A DNA stretch of 52,431 nucleotides from Mameliella sp. MMSF_3455 (GTDB taxonomy: Bacteria > Pseudomonadota > Alphaproteobacteria > Rhodobacterales > Rhodobacteraceae): positions 1 through 52,431 of the forward strand of contig NZ_JASHJL010000035.1 of the NCBI RefSeq assembly GCF_030733205.1. The letters run 5' to 3'. The notes under the pieces were generated by a model, which saw only the letters and a list, made by a program, of their open reading frames with translations, made no database searches and was not told where the DNA came from. Shown here one piece after another: positions 27,284 to 35,853 of this stretch (the first letter of the stretch is position 1; the number at the start of each line of letters is the position of its first letter). The position numbers and the translations under genes are program-made.

Positions 27284-27451
27284 CAGGCAATGCTCCCCGG
27301 TCGCGACCCCGCGGCGCGGGCTGCGCCGGGGTCCTGGAACGGGCCCGAACCTGCATCGGGGCGGGTGAGGAAGCCGTTAAAGATAAAATTTTTCCGGGCA
27401 CTGGCGCAGGAAAGCTGTGCAGCCCGCCGGTCCGCGCTTATATCTTGGGAC

Positions 27452-27895
27452 ATGCATGGATTGACCCGACTGATCGCCGCTGCCCTGATGGGCGCCTTTG
27501 CCAGTACCTCGGCCGCCCAGGGGGCCGAGACCACGGATGACTTCGAGATGATCCGCCCCGCCGCCGAAACCTCGCTGGAGGATTGGCTGTGGATCAAGCG
27601 GCCCGTCGTCGTCTTTGCCGACAGCCCTGCCGATCCGCGGTACGTCGAGCAGATGAACCTGATCACCGAACGTCTGGACGCGCTGGAAGAGCGCGACGTG
27701 GTTGTGATCACCGATACCGATCCCGGAGCGCGCAGTTCGACCCGGCAAAAGCTGCGCCCGCGCGGCTTCATGCTGGCGATCCTGGCCAAGGACGGCAGCA
27801 TCGTGACCCGCAAGCCCGGCCCCTGGTCGGTGCGCGAGATCTCACGCTCGATCGACAAGCTGCCCCTGCGCCAGCAGGAGGCGCGCGACAGGTAG
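27452..27895 (+). CDS. Exported DUF4174-domain protein
   Basis: 147 aa from the ATG at 27452, giving a signal peptide ending near ASTSAAQGAE. The mature domain has a thioredoxin-like beta-alpha pattern (KRPVVVFADSPADPRYVEQM, VVVITDTDP, GFMLAILAKDGSIVTRKPGPWS) without a CxxC, characteristic of DUF4174. The function of the family is unknown. It is the only plus-strand gene in this part of the propionyl-CoA locus, divergent from the sulfotransferase-like gene and convergent with the lipoprotein gene. Confidence 0.82.
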   Translation: MHGLTRLIAAALMGAFASTSAAQGAETTDDFEMIRPAAETSLEDWLWIKRPVVVFADSPADPRYVEQMNLITERLDALEERDVVVITDTDPGARSSTRQKLRPRGFMLAILAKDGSIVTRKPGPWSVREISRSIDKLPLRQQEARDR

Positions 27896-27908
27896 GCCGC
27901 GTCGCGGT

Positions 27909-28454
27909 TCAGACGTTGCCGCGCAGGAAAAAGGCGATCTGCGACGGACGGTGCAGCAGCACCAGCGCGTTGGTGGCGGGATCGTAGATCATTACCGTCT
28001 CGTCCGACATCAGCGCCAGGTAGACATCGGCCTGAAAACTCGGGTCCATGCAGGCGCGGGCCGGGCCGACAAAGCTGGAGATCAGGCCGAGCCCCTCGGA
28101 GAGATTGACCGACATCAGCGCCTCGGACACCATGTTGGGGGTCATGCCGGGGATCTCGAAGGCCACCGCGCGACCCTGTGACAGCAGGTGCTGACCGGCG
28201 CGCAGGTCCCCGACCCGCCGCAAGGGGCCGGAGGCGCGCAGATCTCCCGAAATCGTATCGAAGATCGCCGCCGTGCAGGTCCCGCGCGAGGTAAAGACCC
28301 GCGTCTGCGCCAGGAAGACCCAGCCGCCAAGCTGCGCGCGCACCGCCTCTTCGGTATCGAGGCGAAAACAGCCCGTCAGCAGTGCCGCGAGGGCCGCAAG
28401 TCCCACCATCTGCCGAAGAAACCGCACCGGACCGCCCTGCCCCTTTGCCCCCAT
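27909..28454 (-). CDS. Putative lipoprotein, unknown function
   Basis: 181 aa from an ATG at 28454. The lipobox is LTGC (AALAALLTGCF), so the mature protein starts at a lipidated Cys near residue 31. The body has two similar-looking parts and a DETVMIYDPATNALVLL strand pair; CTAAIF and ACMDPSF hold two cysteines that might form a disulfide. I do not recognise the family. It lies downstream of the membrane protein and pccA on the same strand, spaced 54 nt. Confidence 0.75.
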   Translation of the reverse strand: MGAKGQGGPVRFLRQMVGLAALAALLTGCFRLDTEEAVRAQLGGWVFLAQTRVFTSRGTCTAAIFDTISGDLRASGPLRRVGDLRAGQHLLSQGRAVAFEIPGMTPNMVSEALMSVNLSEGLGLISSFVGPARACMDPSFQADVYLALMSDETVMIYDPATNALVLLHRPSQIAFFLRGNV

Positions 28455-28508
28455 AAGTTGCGGGCAGGCTAGCGCCAAGGCGTTTAGGATCCGTTGCCGA
28501 GAGCCGGT

Positions 28509-28931
28509 TCATGCGCCGCCCCCCGTTTCCGCCTGCGGCGCGTCGCCTCGCTGGCTCAGCTGCAGGGCAACGCCACCGATCCCGTACATCAGACCATAGC
28601 CAAGCAGGCTGCCGGCCCCGGCGGCCAGTATACGGAAATAGACGGCGCAAAAGACGAGCGTCATGATCGCCAGCACAACCAGCGGTCCGCCCAGGTAAAA
28701 GCCCCAGCCGGGCAACAGATCCAGGAGCGCCGCAACCAGCGCCAGGTAGACGGCATAGCCGGTCCCCACCGAAACGATGGAGACCGCAAGCGCACTGCCG
28801 ACAAACAGCGCGTTGCCGCCCTCTGTCGGCACCACGAACCAAAGCCCGACCGCCACCACCCCCGACACCACCAGCCCGGCGACGAACGCCAGGCTGTGCA
28901 TGACCCAGATGCGGAGGGCGCGGCGGAACAT
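28509..28931 (-). CDS. Small integral membrane protein
   Basis: 140 aa with four predicted membrane segments (starting SLAFVAGLVVSGVVAVGLWF, then a segment around VGSALAVSIVSVGTGYAVYLA, then GGPLVVLAIMTLVFCAVYF, and LLGYGLMYGIGGVALQL). There is no recognised domain. It begins 3 nt after the pccA stop, so it is almost certainly in the pccA transcript. A carboxylate or short-chain acid transporter role would fit the context but is not shown by the sequence. Confidence 0.75.
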   Translation of the reverse strand: MFRRALRIWVMHSLAFVAGLVVSGVVAVGLWFVVPTEGGNALFVGSALAVSIVSVGTGYAVYLALVAALLDLLPGWGFYLGGPLVVLAIMTLVFCAVYFRILAAGAGSLLGYGLMYGIGGVALQLSQRGDAPQAETGGGA

Positions 28932-28934
28932 GCC

Positions 28935-30935
28935 TTATTCGAACTCCATGATGACGTCGTCGACGGCCAGGCTGTCGCCCGGTCCGGCGTTGATCCTGGA
29001 CACCACGCCCTTTTTCTCGGCCCGCAGGATGTTTTCCATCTTCATCGCCTCGACGGTGCAGAGCGCCTGGCCCTCCTGCACTTCCTGCCCTTCCTCGACG
29101 TCGACCTTCACGATCAGGCCGGGCATCGGGCAGAGCAGCATCTTGGAGGTGTCGGGCGGCAGTTTCTCGGGCATGAGCCGGGCCAGTTCGGCCTGCCGGG
29201 GCGAGCGGATGTGGACGCGCAGATCGGCGCCACGGGTGCGCAGGCGGAAGCCATGCGTGACCTTGTCGACCTTCAGCACCAGCGGCGCGCCGTTCAGCTT
29301 CATGCGGGCCAGCGTGTCGCCCGGGGTCCAGTTCCCCTCGACCCGCAGGCTTGACCCATCGGCGAAATTGACTGTCGAGCCATCGGGATCGGCGTCGATG
29401 ACGACATCGTAATCGACCCCTTGCAGGCTGACGACCCAGTCGCTGCCGACGCGGCGTTCGTGGTTGCCCAGGCGCCCGGTGACGCGGGTGCGCCGGATCT
29501 CGGCCACGCGGTTCATCGCGGCGGCGGCGGCGGCCACGCGCTTCAGCTCATCTTCCCCCAGGGTCACGCCTTCGAAGCCTTCGGGGTACTCCTCGGCGAT
29601 GAAGGCCGTGGTCATGTCCCCCGAGATGAACTTGGGGTGATCCATCACGGCGGCGACGAAAGGCAGGTTGTGGCCGATGCCTTCGACCTCGAAACTGTCG
29701 AGCGCGTTGCGCATGGTCTCGATGGCCGCGTCACGGGTTTCGCCCCAGGTGCAGAGCTTGGCGATCATCGGGTCGTAATACATGCTGATCTCGCCGCCCT
29801 CGTAGACGCCGGTATCGTTGCGCACGATGCCCTTGCCCAGCGGGCCTTCCTCGGGCGGGCGGTAACGCGTCAGCCGGCCGATGGAGGGCAGGAAGCCGCG
29901 ATAGGGATCCTCGGCATACAGGCGGTTCTCGATGGCCCAGCCGTTGATCTTCACGTCGTCCTGGGTGATCGACAACGGCTCGCCATTGGCCACGCGGATC
30001 ATCTGTTCCACCAGGTCGACGCCGGTGATCAGTTCGGTCACCGGGTGTTCCACCTGCAGGCGGGTGTTCATTTCCAGAAAGTAGAAGTTCTTGTCACCGT
30101 CGACGATGAATTCCACCGTGCCGGCGCTGGCATAGCCCACGGCCTTGGCCAGCGCGACCGACTGTTCGCCCATCGCCTTGCGGGTTTCGGGGTCAAGGAA
30201 GGGGCTGGGTGCCTCTTCGACGACCTTCTGGTTGCGGCGCTGGATCGAGCATTCGCGTTCGTTAAGGTAGATGCCGTTGCCATGCGCGTCACACAGCACC
30301 TGGATCTCGATGTGGCGCGGCTGCGTGACGAATTTCTCGATGAAGATCCGGTCGTCGCCAAAGCTGCTGGCCGCCTCGTTCTTGGACGACTGGAAGCCCT
30401 CGCGCGCCTCGTCGTCGTTCCAGGCGATCCGCATGCCCTTGCCACCGCCGCCGGCGCTGGCCTTGATCATGACCGGGTAGCCGATCTCGTTCGAGATCTT
30501 CACCGCTTCCTCGGCGTTGTCGATCAGCCCCATGTAGCCGGGGACCGTGTTGACCTTCGCCTCCTGGGCGATCTTCTTCGAGGTGATCTTGTCCCCCATC
30601 GCCTCGATCGCGCCCTTGGGCGGGCCGATGAAGGCGACGCCGGCGGCCTCGAGCGCCTCGGCGAATTTCGGGTTCTCGGACAGGAAACCATACCCCGGGT
30701 GGACCGCCTGAGCGCCCGACTGCTTGATGGCGCCCATGATCTTGTCGATCACGATATAGGACTGGTTGGCCGGCGGCGGGCCGATGTGGACGGCCTCGTC
30801 AGCCATTTCGACGTGCAGCGCGTTCTTGTCGGCATCCGAGTAGACGGCCACGGTCTTGATGCCCATCTTGCGGGCGGTCTTGATGACCCGGCAGGCGATC
30901 TCGCCCCGGTTCGCGATCAGGATCTTGTCGAACAT
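28935..30935 (-). CDS. pccA: Propionyl-CoA carboxylase alpha subunit (biotin carboxylase and carrier)
   Basis: 666 aa from the ATG at 30935 with AAGGGA upstream. Biotin carboxylase: KILIANRGEIACRVIKTA, the ATP-grasp loop KASAGGGGKGMR, EMNTRLQVEHPVTE. A middle BT domain links to the C-terminal biotinyl domain with EAMKMEN (Lys632 biotinylated). With PccB it carboxylates propionyl-CoA to (S)-methylmalonyl-CoA. It is about 3.2 kb from pccB, separated by seven small genes, rather than adjacent. Its promoter is presumably in the 126 nt after the lipoprotein terminator. Confidence 0.97.
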   Translation of the reverse strand: MFDKILIANRGEIACRVIKTARKMGIKTVAVYSDADKNALHVEMADEAVHIGPPPANQSYIVIDKIMGAIKQSGAQAVHPGYGFLSENPKFAEALEAAGVAFIGPPKGAIEAMGDKITSKKIAQEAKVNTVPGYMGLIDNAEEAVKISNEIGYPVMIKASAGGGGKGMRIAWNDDEAREGFQSSKNEAASSFGDDRIFIEKFVTQPRHIEIQVLCDAHGNGIYLNERECSIQRRNQKVVEEAPSPFLDPETRKAMGEQSVALAKAVGYASAGTVEFIVDGDKNFYFLEMNTRLQVEHPVTELITGVDLVEQMIRVANGEPLSITQDDVKINGWAIENRLYAEDPYRGFLPSIGRLTRYRPPEEGPLGKGIVRNDTGVYEGGEISMYYDPMIAKLCTWGETRDAAIETMRNALDSFEVEGIGHNLPFVAAVMDHPKFISGDMTTAFIAEEYPEGFEGVTLGEDELKRVAAAAAAMNRVAEIRRTRVTGRLGNHERRVGSDWVVSLQGVDYDVVIDADPDGSTVNFADGSSLRVEGNWTPGDTLARMKLNGAPLVLKVDKVTHGFRLRTRGADLRVHIRSPRQAELARLMPEKLPPDTSKMLLCPMPGLIVKVDVEEGQEVQEGQALCTVEAMKMENILRAEKKGVVSRINAGPGDSLAVDDVIMEFE

Positions 30936-30983
30936 GTCTGTCCCTTCTTCTTGGCCCGCAGGGGGGCTGCGTCTGAACATGCA

Positions 30984-31017
30984 AACGCCGCCCGGGGCAT
31001 GGACCCCGGACGGCGTT
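30984..31017 (-). terminator. Rho-independent terminator of the glycine-zipper lipoprotein gene
   Basis: A long stem (AACGCCG and CGGCGTT outside, CCGGGG and CCCCGG inside, one C-A mismatch) encloses loop CATGGA. It lies 44 nt after the lipoprotein stop and 48 nt upstream of the pccA start. T residues (GTTTGC) follow on the minus strand. Confidence 0.7.
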
Positions 31018-31061
31018 GAAATGGATCTGTGGCGGCGCCGGTCAGGCGCGCGCGGATCGGA

Positions 31062-31274
31062 TCAGCGGTTGCGGCAAACCTCTGGCGTGACGTCGTCGCA
31101 GACGACACCGGCCGCGCCGCCGACGGCGGCACCGGCGGCAACGTTGCCGCCCGTCGCGGCTGCCCCGGCGGCACCGATGCCCGCGCCGATGACGCCGCGT
31201 TCGATGTCCGTGCCTTCACAGGCGGCCAAGCCGAGGGTTGCGGCAAGTGCCGCGGAAATCGTGAGAATACGCAT
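31062..31274 (-). CDS. Small glycine-zipper lipoprotein
   Basis: 70 aa from the ATG at 31274 with AAGGAG upstream. The signal has lipobox LAAC (LGLAACEG). The mature part is a glycine zipper (GVIGAGIGAAGAAATGG, then AAVGGAAG), as in outer-membrane-associated OmpA-like or Rcs-type small lipoproteins, and ends with CDDVTPEVCRNR holding two cysteines. It may insert in or stabilise the outer membrane. It is expressed as a separate unit judging by its own ribosome site and terminator. Confidence 0.8.
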   Translation of the reverse strand: MRILTISAALAATLGLAACEGTDIERGVIGAGIGAAGAAATGGNVAAGAAVGGAAGVVCDDVTPEVCRNR

Positions 31275-31412
31275 GAGGACCACTCCTTCTCCCATGTCAG
31301 TGCGTCGGGATCATTGTCCAACAACGCGGCGTGGGAAAGTTGGTTCCTGCACACATGGCGACAGGCGGCAAGAACCGGCGCAAGGCCGGCAACAAGTCGC
31401 CGAAAGACCGGG

Positions 31413-31607
31413 TCAGCAGCGTGAGGGGTAGCGGCTGCAATAGCTGATACTGTTCGCCACTCCGACCTGCGAGCCGGAGAGCACGTTGACGTCAAGCGCC
31501 ACGGCGTCCTCGCCCTTCTCGCCCAGTTTCTCGCCACAGGCCGCAAGCGCGACCAGCGCGACCAGCGCCAAGGATGTGCGGAGCGTGTTGGTGTCCCTTC
31601 CGTGCAT
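31413..31607 (-). CDS. Small lipoprotein, 64 aa
   Basis: The ATG at 31607 has GAGGAG upstream. The signal ends in lipobox LAAC (LVALAACGEKLGEKGEDA). The mature part is 40 residues, ending with SISYCSRYPSRC, which has two cysteines. It resembles entericidin-sized lipoproteins in length, but I see no firm match. The next gene is 138 nt downstream. Small, but the lipobox plus ribosome site make it convincing. Confidence 0.7.
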   Translation of the reverse strand: MHGRDTNTLRTSLALVALVALAACGEKLGEKGEDAVALDVNVLSGSQVGVANSISYCSRYPSRC

Positions 31608-31965
31608 GTGAGGTTCTCCTCATCGTTCTGCGACTGCTCGTGGGAAAGGGAACACCATGTCGCAGAGAAAATCCAGCCTCTTGTCCCGACGTCACCCGCA
31701 GGGCGCGAATATCCGCCAACCCCTTGACCAAGAGCGATTTTCTTGTGGGGACGACAGAATTGGGGCGGTCGGGCCGGGGACTGACCTGACCGCCCCGAGG
31801 GGGGTTGGGTTTCGCGGGGACGTAGGGACGAAATGAGACCTTCGCCGCGACCCGTGATCACGCTTACAGAAACGCCACGATCTGCAAAGCCCGCATTGCG
31901 TGCAAAATTTCCATCGGCAATCGCCCGCGCAATCCGGCGGTGGATTGGCAAGAAAGCGCCCAAGG
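31608..31965. other. 358-bp gap with a hairpin
   Basis: No gene was recognised. A 9-bp perfect stem (GGGGCGGTC at 31762-31770 with GACCGCCCC at 31788-31796) has an inner GGCC and a 17-nt loop, without a T-tract. The gap should contain the promoter of the 64-aa lipoprotein and the 3' end of the preceding transcript. Confidence 0.5.
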
Positions 31966-32328
31966 TCATTCCCAGTCCTCCGACGGATCGAAGGCCTCCG
32001 GGAAGGCCGCCCTTGCGGCGGTCTCGTCGATGACCAGGAGCGCGTCGTAGCTCTCCGGGTCGAAGGGATCGTCGTAGGGCAGGACCTCGCGGCCAAAGAG
32101 CCAGGACAGGCGGCCCGCGTCGAGGTTGCCCCGCTCAAAGGGTTCATCCCCGAAATGCCGCCAGAGCGCGGCCATGAACGCGGTATCGGCGCGACGGTCG
32201 GCAGGCCGGCGGTCGCGGTAGCGCTCTCGGCGAGTGATCGGCGTGACGCCCTTGGGGTTGGCGCGGCGGATCGTGAACTGGAAATCGGTGCCGGTCAGAC
32301 GGCCCGGGAACCCGCGGTGCTTCAGCAT
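31966..32328 (-). CDS. Uncharacterised protein, 120 aa
   Basis: Starts with LKHRGFPGRLTGTDFQFTIR, then a basic stretch (ITRRERYRDRRPADRRAD), then an acidic C-terminal half (LPYDDPFDPESYDALLVIDE). There is no signal peptide or membrane segment. The charged split and strong third-position GC suggest a real soluble protein. I do not recognise a family. It sits between pccB and pccA on the same strand, 150 nt after the 47-aa lipoprotein gene. Confidence 0.6.
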   Translation of the reverse strand: MLKHRGFPGRLTGTDFQFTIRRANPKGVTPITRRERYRDRRPADRRADTAFMAALWRHFGDEPFERGNLDAGRLSWLFGREVLPYDDPFDPESYDALLVIDETAARAAFPEAFDPSEDWE

Positions 32329-32478
32329 GTGCCCGCCTCCCCGAACGAGGAAGACGGCACAGCGGTTGATCGCGCGCCATGATGGCGCGCAACGATGGCA
32401 TTGCTCGTCCGTTCTCCGCCTGCTGCCCCGAACCGGCGGAAAGGCGGGACGGACGCGCGCGCCCGCCCCGATAGGTTC

Positions 32479-32622
32479 TTACTTGTACTTGCCCGTGTAG
32501 ACCGGCTCGACCGAGATGGGCTCGGGATCGACCACGATGTACTCTTCTTCTTCTTGCTGCGCGCAGGCGGAAACGCCGGCGATGACAGCAAACATGGCAA
32601 GCAGCTTGATGCTCTTGGACAT
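32479..32622 (-). CDS. Very small lipoprotein, 47 aa
   Basis: ATG at 32622 with AGGAG eight bases upstream. The signal is MSKSIKLLAMFAVIAGVSAC with lipobox VSAC; the mature peptide is 28 residues and starts CAQQEEEEYIVVDPEP, ending VYTGKYK. The acidic run followed by a Val/Pro stretch is distinctive. I know of no function. At 47 codons it is easily missed by length cut-offs. It lies in the same orientation as pccB and the three coupled genes. Confidence 0.75.
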   Translation of the reverse strand: MSKSIKLLAMFAVIAGVSACAQQEEEEYIVVDPEPISVEPVYTGKYK

Positions 32623-32836
32623 CTTCTACTCCTGTCTAGTGCAACGAAACATTCAGCGCGCAAGCGCCCTGCCTGTCCCCGTTCAGAGGTTTTGATTGCT
32701 TGGGTGCAATCACCCCGGACACTACCCGAGTGCCGGGAAAAAAGATACGCACCCCCGGGCAACGAATCAGGTTGTGACTCAGAAGCCTCATAAAGTTGTC
32801 CACATGAGAGTCGTATCGCAAGATATTGTGGAGCCA

Positions 32837-33331
32837 TCAGAAAGCCTCCCAGATGCAGAGGTCGCTTTGGATAAAGAAACTCTCGAAAAACTGCGTTACA
32901 TCGGGGGTCATGACCCCGAAATCGACCGGCTCGGACATCAGCGTGATCACGATGGTGGCCGGTTCGCCACCTGCCTCTATCACCCGGCGCAGCGCGTCCT
33001 GGGTGCACAAGAGCTCGATATCGCCCGCCACTTCCTCGAAGGACAGTTCGGCGCTGTCCAACGCCGGTACGACGTAGCGGACGCGCCAGAGCGGCGGTTC
33101 GGCGACGACGTCGTGATAGGTGAATTCCAGCCCCGAGGTCGGCAGGATGTCCCGAAGGACTGGAACCGTTTCGTCCTGCGCGTGCAGCGGCCCGCCAAGG
33201 GCCAACAGCGTCAGGATCTGTGCGAAAAACGGACGGCAGCCCCGGCACCTGCGAGCGATGCTCGCGGCTCCTCCCACCGGGGCCGCCAAAGCCCCGGGCA
33301 CACCCGGGGCGCTAACTCTGGACCGGATCAT
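32837..33331 (-). CDS. Uncharacterised exported-like protein (DUF6497-like)
   Basis: 164 aa. The ATG at 33331 overlaps the stop of the upstream gene (ATGA). A basic leader precedes a hydrophobic segment, PFFAQILTLLALGGPLHAQDE, which looks like a signal peptide with a late start; a shorter form is possible. The mature domain (DETVPVLRDILPTSGLEFTY, VVAEPPLWRVRYVVP, ELLCTQDALRR) matches what I recall of a Rhodobacteraceae family DUF6497. The function is unknown. The 3' end (below 32900) is more AT-rich than the rest. Confidence 0.65.
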   Translation of the reverse strand: MIRSRVSAPGVPGALAAPVGGAASIARRCRGCRPFFAQILTLLALGGPLHAQDETVPVLRDILPTSGLEFTYHDVVAEPPLWRVRYVVPALDSAELSFEEVAGDIELLCTQDALRRVIEAGGEPATIVITLMSEPVDFGVMTPDVTQFFESFFIQSDLCIWEAF

Positions 33332-33672
33332 CGGCGGCCCTCCGCTGCCCAACGCAGCCAGCGGGCGCGATGCGCCGGGCTGTCGAGCAGGTCACGGATG
33401 CGGTTTTCCGTGCCCTGTGGCGCGCGCCCTTGCAGGCGCCCCCCGGCACGTACGGTCAAGCCGTCTTCCGTTGCGTCAACCTGTATCACCGGAGAAAAAC
33501 CGCGCAACCCCTGAAGTGCGCGCCAGAGGTCCTGCCGGATATGGCGCGCCAGCCGCGAGGGGCGTACCGGCGGAAAGTCGCCGACCGCCGAGACATCGAA
33601 CCGTGGCGGCCAGTGCCGCGCCAGGACGTAGTGCCCCGGTTCGTCCCGGATATGCCATGCGTCGCGTTTCAT
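33328..33672 (-). CDS. Uncharacterised protein, 114 aa
   Basis: The ATG at 33672 overlaps the preceding stop (ATGA), and its own stop overlaps the next start in the same way. The sequence is basic and Trp-rich (RDAWHIRDEPGHYVLARHWPP, LWRALQGLRGFSPVIQV, RWLRWAAEG), with a beta-strand-like centre. It has no signal peptide. No family was recognised. The tight coupling to both neighbours suggests a working partner role. Confidence 0.65.
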   Translation of the reverse strand: MKRDAWHIRDEPGHYVLARHWPPRFDVSAVGDFPPVRPSRLARHIRQDLWRALQGLRGFSPVIQVDATEDGLTVRAGGRLQGRAPQGTENRIRDLLDSPAHRARWLRWAAEGRR

Positions 33673-34124
33673 GCCCTCACCCATTTCCGCAGCCGGGCCA
33701 TTAGCCCGCGCGATTGCGCCGCAAGCGCGGCGGCCTGCGCCCGTTCCTGTTCCGCCCGCTCGATGAAGATCATCGCATAGGGGCGCAGCGCCTCTTCGGA
33801 CCCGCCTTCCAGGCGCTTCATCACCTTGTTGTAAGGCACCGCGCTCAGCCCGCCTTCGCGCAGGGTCAGCGGCTCTCCCCGCGCACCCGCGACCCAGCCC
33901 CCGGCCCCGGCACGGATGATCACCTCGCCGACATAGCAGGCGGCCGCCTGCAACAGCAGCCGGAACCCCGATCCGCCGCCCTCGCCCTGGGCGAGGTCGT
34001 CCAGGATCTCCTCGACGAGTTCGAGACTGTCGAGGCTGAAATCCATGTCACGCCCGTAGACGTCGCGCGCCGTCTTGACGAAGGCTAGCGCGACCTGCGG
34101 CGCCCGTTCCGGAGCGGGGATCAT
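33669..34124 (-). CDS. Uncharacterised protein, 151 aa, downstream of pccB
   Basis: The ATG at 34124 (GGAGA upstream) lies 17 nt after the pccB stop; a TTG at 34145 is an alternative overlapping pccB. The N-terminal half is helical (FVKTARDVYGRDMDFSLDSL, then LELVEEILDDLAQ), a glycine-rich GEGGGSGF loop follows, then AAACYVGEVIIRAGAGGWVAG. The C-terminal third is a long Ala/Arg/Glu helix. It resembles the 'DUF6278-like' helical proteins only vaguely; no family is assigned. It is cotranscribed with pccB and coupled to the next gene. Confidence 0.65.
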   Translation of the reverse strand: MIPAPERAPQVALAFVKTARDVYGRDMDFSLDSLELVEEILDDLAQGEGGGSGFRLLLQAAACYVGEVIIRAGAGGWVAGARGEPLTLREGGLSAVPYNKVMKRLEGGSEEALRPYAMIFIERAEQERAQAAALAAQSRGLMARLRKWVRA

Positions 34125-34141
34125 GCGCGGGTCTCCGGCCG

Positions 34142-35674
34142 TCAAAGCGGGATGTTGTTGTGCTTTTTCCAGGGCATCTCGCGTTTCTTGTCGCGCAGCA
34201 TGGCAAAGGCCCGCGCCACGCGCCGCCGGGTCGACCGAGGCTGGATCACCTCGTCGATGAAACCACGTTCGGCGGCGATGAAGGGATTGGCGAAACGGTC
34301 TTCGTATTCCGCCGCGTGGCCGGCGATCTTGTCGGCATCGTCGAGATCCGCGCGAAAGATGATCTCTGCCGCGCCCTTGGCCCCCATGACGGCGATCTGC
34401 GCCGTGGGCCAGGCATAGTTGATGTCAGCGCGCAGGTGTTTCGACGCCATCACGTCATAGGCACCGCCATAGGCCTTGCGGGTGATGACTGTGACCATCG
34501 GCACCGTCGCCTCGCCATAGGCAAAGAGCAGCTTGGCACCGTGCTTGATCACGCCATTGTATTCCTGGCTGGTGCCGGGCAGGAAGCCGGGCACGTCCAC
34601 CAGCGTCAGGATCGGGATTTCGAAACAGTCGCAGAAGCGCACGAACCGCGCCGCCTTTTTCGAGCTGTCGATGTCCAGAACGCCCGCCAGCACCATCGGC
34701 TGGTTCGCCACCACGCCCACAGTCTGCCCTTCGAGCCGGATGAAGCCGGTGATGATGTTGCCCGCGTGATCAGCCTGGATCTCGTAGAAATCGCCTTCGT
34801 CCGCGACCTTCAGGATCAGTTCCTTCATGTCGTAGGGCATGTTCGGATTGTCGGGGATCAGCGTGTCGAGGCTGGGTTCGATCCGGTCGACGTCGTCGAA
34901 GAAGGGACGGACCGGGGGCTTTTCGCGGTTGGACTTGGGCAGGAAGTCGACCAGCCGGCGCACCTCGGCGAGAGCTTCGACGTCGTTTTCAAAGGCGCCG
35001 TCGGCGACGGAGGATTTCTTGGTGTGGGTCGATGCGCCGCCCAGTTCCTCGGCGGTGACAACCTCGTTCGTCACGGTCTTGACCACGTCGGGCCCGGTCA
35101 CGAACATGTAGGACGTGTCCTTCACCATGAAGATGAAGTCGGTCATGGCCGGGGAATAGACGGCGCCACCGGCACAGGGGCCCATGATGACGCTGATCTG
35201 CGGAATGACGCCGGAGGCCTCGATGTTGCGCTGAAAGATCTCGGCATAGCCGGCCAGGCTGTCGACACCTTCCTGGATCCGGGCGCCGCCCGAATCGTTC
35301 AGGCCGATCACGGGGGCGCCATTCTGTACCGCCATATCCATGATCTTGCAGATCTTCTGGGCGTGGGTGGCCGAGACCGATCCGCCCAACACGGTGAAAT
35401 CCTGGCTGAAGACATAGACCATGCGGCCGTTGATCGTGCCCACGCCGGTCACGACGCCGTCACCGTAGGGGCGGTTCTTTTCCATCCCGAAATCGGTACA
35501 GCGATGGGCCACGAAGGTATCGTATTCCTCGAAGCTGCCCTCATCGACCAAAAGCTCGATCCGTTCGCGCGCGGTCAGCTTGCCCTTGGCGTGCTGCGCG
35601 TCGATGCGTTTCTGCCCCCCGCCCAGGCGGGCGTTCTCACGGCGGTCGTGCAGTTCCTGGATAATGTCTTTCAT
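34142..35674 (-). CDS. pccB: Propionyl-CoA carboxylase beta subunit (carboxyltransferase)
   Basis: 510 aa from the ATG at 35674. Carboxyltransferase motifs: [74 protein letters not shown] and [18 protein letters not shown]. With PccA it makes (S)-methylmalonyl-CoA. The upstream 180 nt holds GCAAATTTGC-type repeats that probably bind PccR. Three small genes follow with tight spacing. The divergent gene is an MFS transporter, then pccR. Confidence 0.97.
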   Translation of the reverse strand: MKDIIQELHDRRENARLGGGQKRIDAQHAKGKLTARERIELLVDEGSFEEYDTFVAHRCTDFGMEKNRPYGDGVVTGVGTINGRMVYVFSQDFTVLGGSVSATHAQKICKIMDMAVQNGAPVIGLNDSGGARIQEGVDSLAGYAEIFQRNIEASGVIPQISVIMGPCAGGAVYSPAMTDFIFMVKDTSYMFVTGPDVVKTVTNEVVTAEELGGASTHTKKSSVADGAFENDVEALAEVRRLVDFLPKSNREKPPVRPFFDDVDRIEPSLDTLIPDNPNMPYDMKELILKVADEGDFYEIQADHAGNIITGFIRLEGQTVGVVANQPMVLAGVLDIDSSKKAARFVRFCDCFEIPILTLVDVPGFLPGTSQEYNGVIKHGAKLLFAYGEATVPMVTVITRKAYGGAYDVMASKHLRADINYAWPTAQIAVMGAKGAAEIIFRADLDDADKIAGHAAEYEDRFANPFIAAERGFIDEVIQPRSTRRRVARAFAMLRDKKREMPWKKHNNIPL

Positions 35675-35738
35675 CTGGCGGCCCCTTTCGCTTTGGCGCG
35701 AAAATACAGGGGAATCCCGGCGCCTCAAGGATTTCCTC

Positions 35739-35751
35739 GCAAATTTGCAAA
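35739..35751. promoter_or_regulatory. Likely PccR operator upstream of pccB
   Basis: GCAAATTTGC (35739-35748) is a perfect 10-bp palindrome, and TTTGCAAA spans 35744-35751. TTTGCAAA is the half-site reported for PccR of Rhodobacter sphaeroides. It is 65 nt upstream of the pccB start codon, where repression or activation is plausible. Confidence 0.65.
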
Positions 35752-35776
35752 GCCGGGAAATATCGACCATCGCATA

Positions 35777-35787
35777 ATGCAAATATG
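35777..35787. promoter_or_regulatory. Second GCAAA site shared with the pccR start region
   Basis: The 11-mer ATGCAAATATG here recurs exactly at 37116-37126, where it contains the pccR start codon. A second GCAAA copy 26 nt from the first site supports a multi-site operator in the pccB-MFS gap. Confidence 0.45.
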
Positions 35788-35790
35788 AAA

Positions 35791-35813
35791 ATTACATGCT
35801 GATGGCATGTAAT
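35791..35813. repeat. 9-bp perfect inverted repeat before the MFS gene
   Basis: ATTACATGC (35791-35799) and GCATGTAAT (35805-35813) are exact inverted copies around TGATG. It is AT-rich against a GC-rich background and lies 40 nt before the preferred MFS start. It could be an operator for a regulator other than PccR. Confidence 0.7.
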
Positions 35814-35853
35814 GTATGGACATTTCTCACGGTGCGCCCTACCCCCTTTCCGC

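Noticed and set aside
32693-32712. Terminator after the DUF6497-like gene
   Set aside because: TGATTGC/GCAATCA forms a hairpin, but there is no T-tract on either strand; it is also short.
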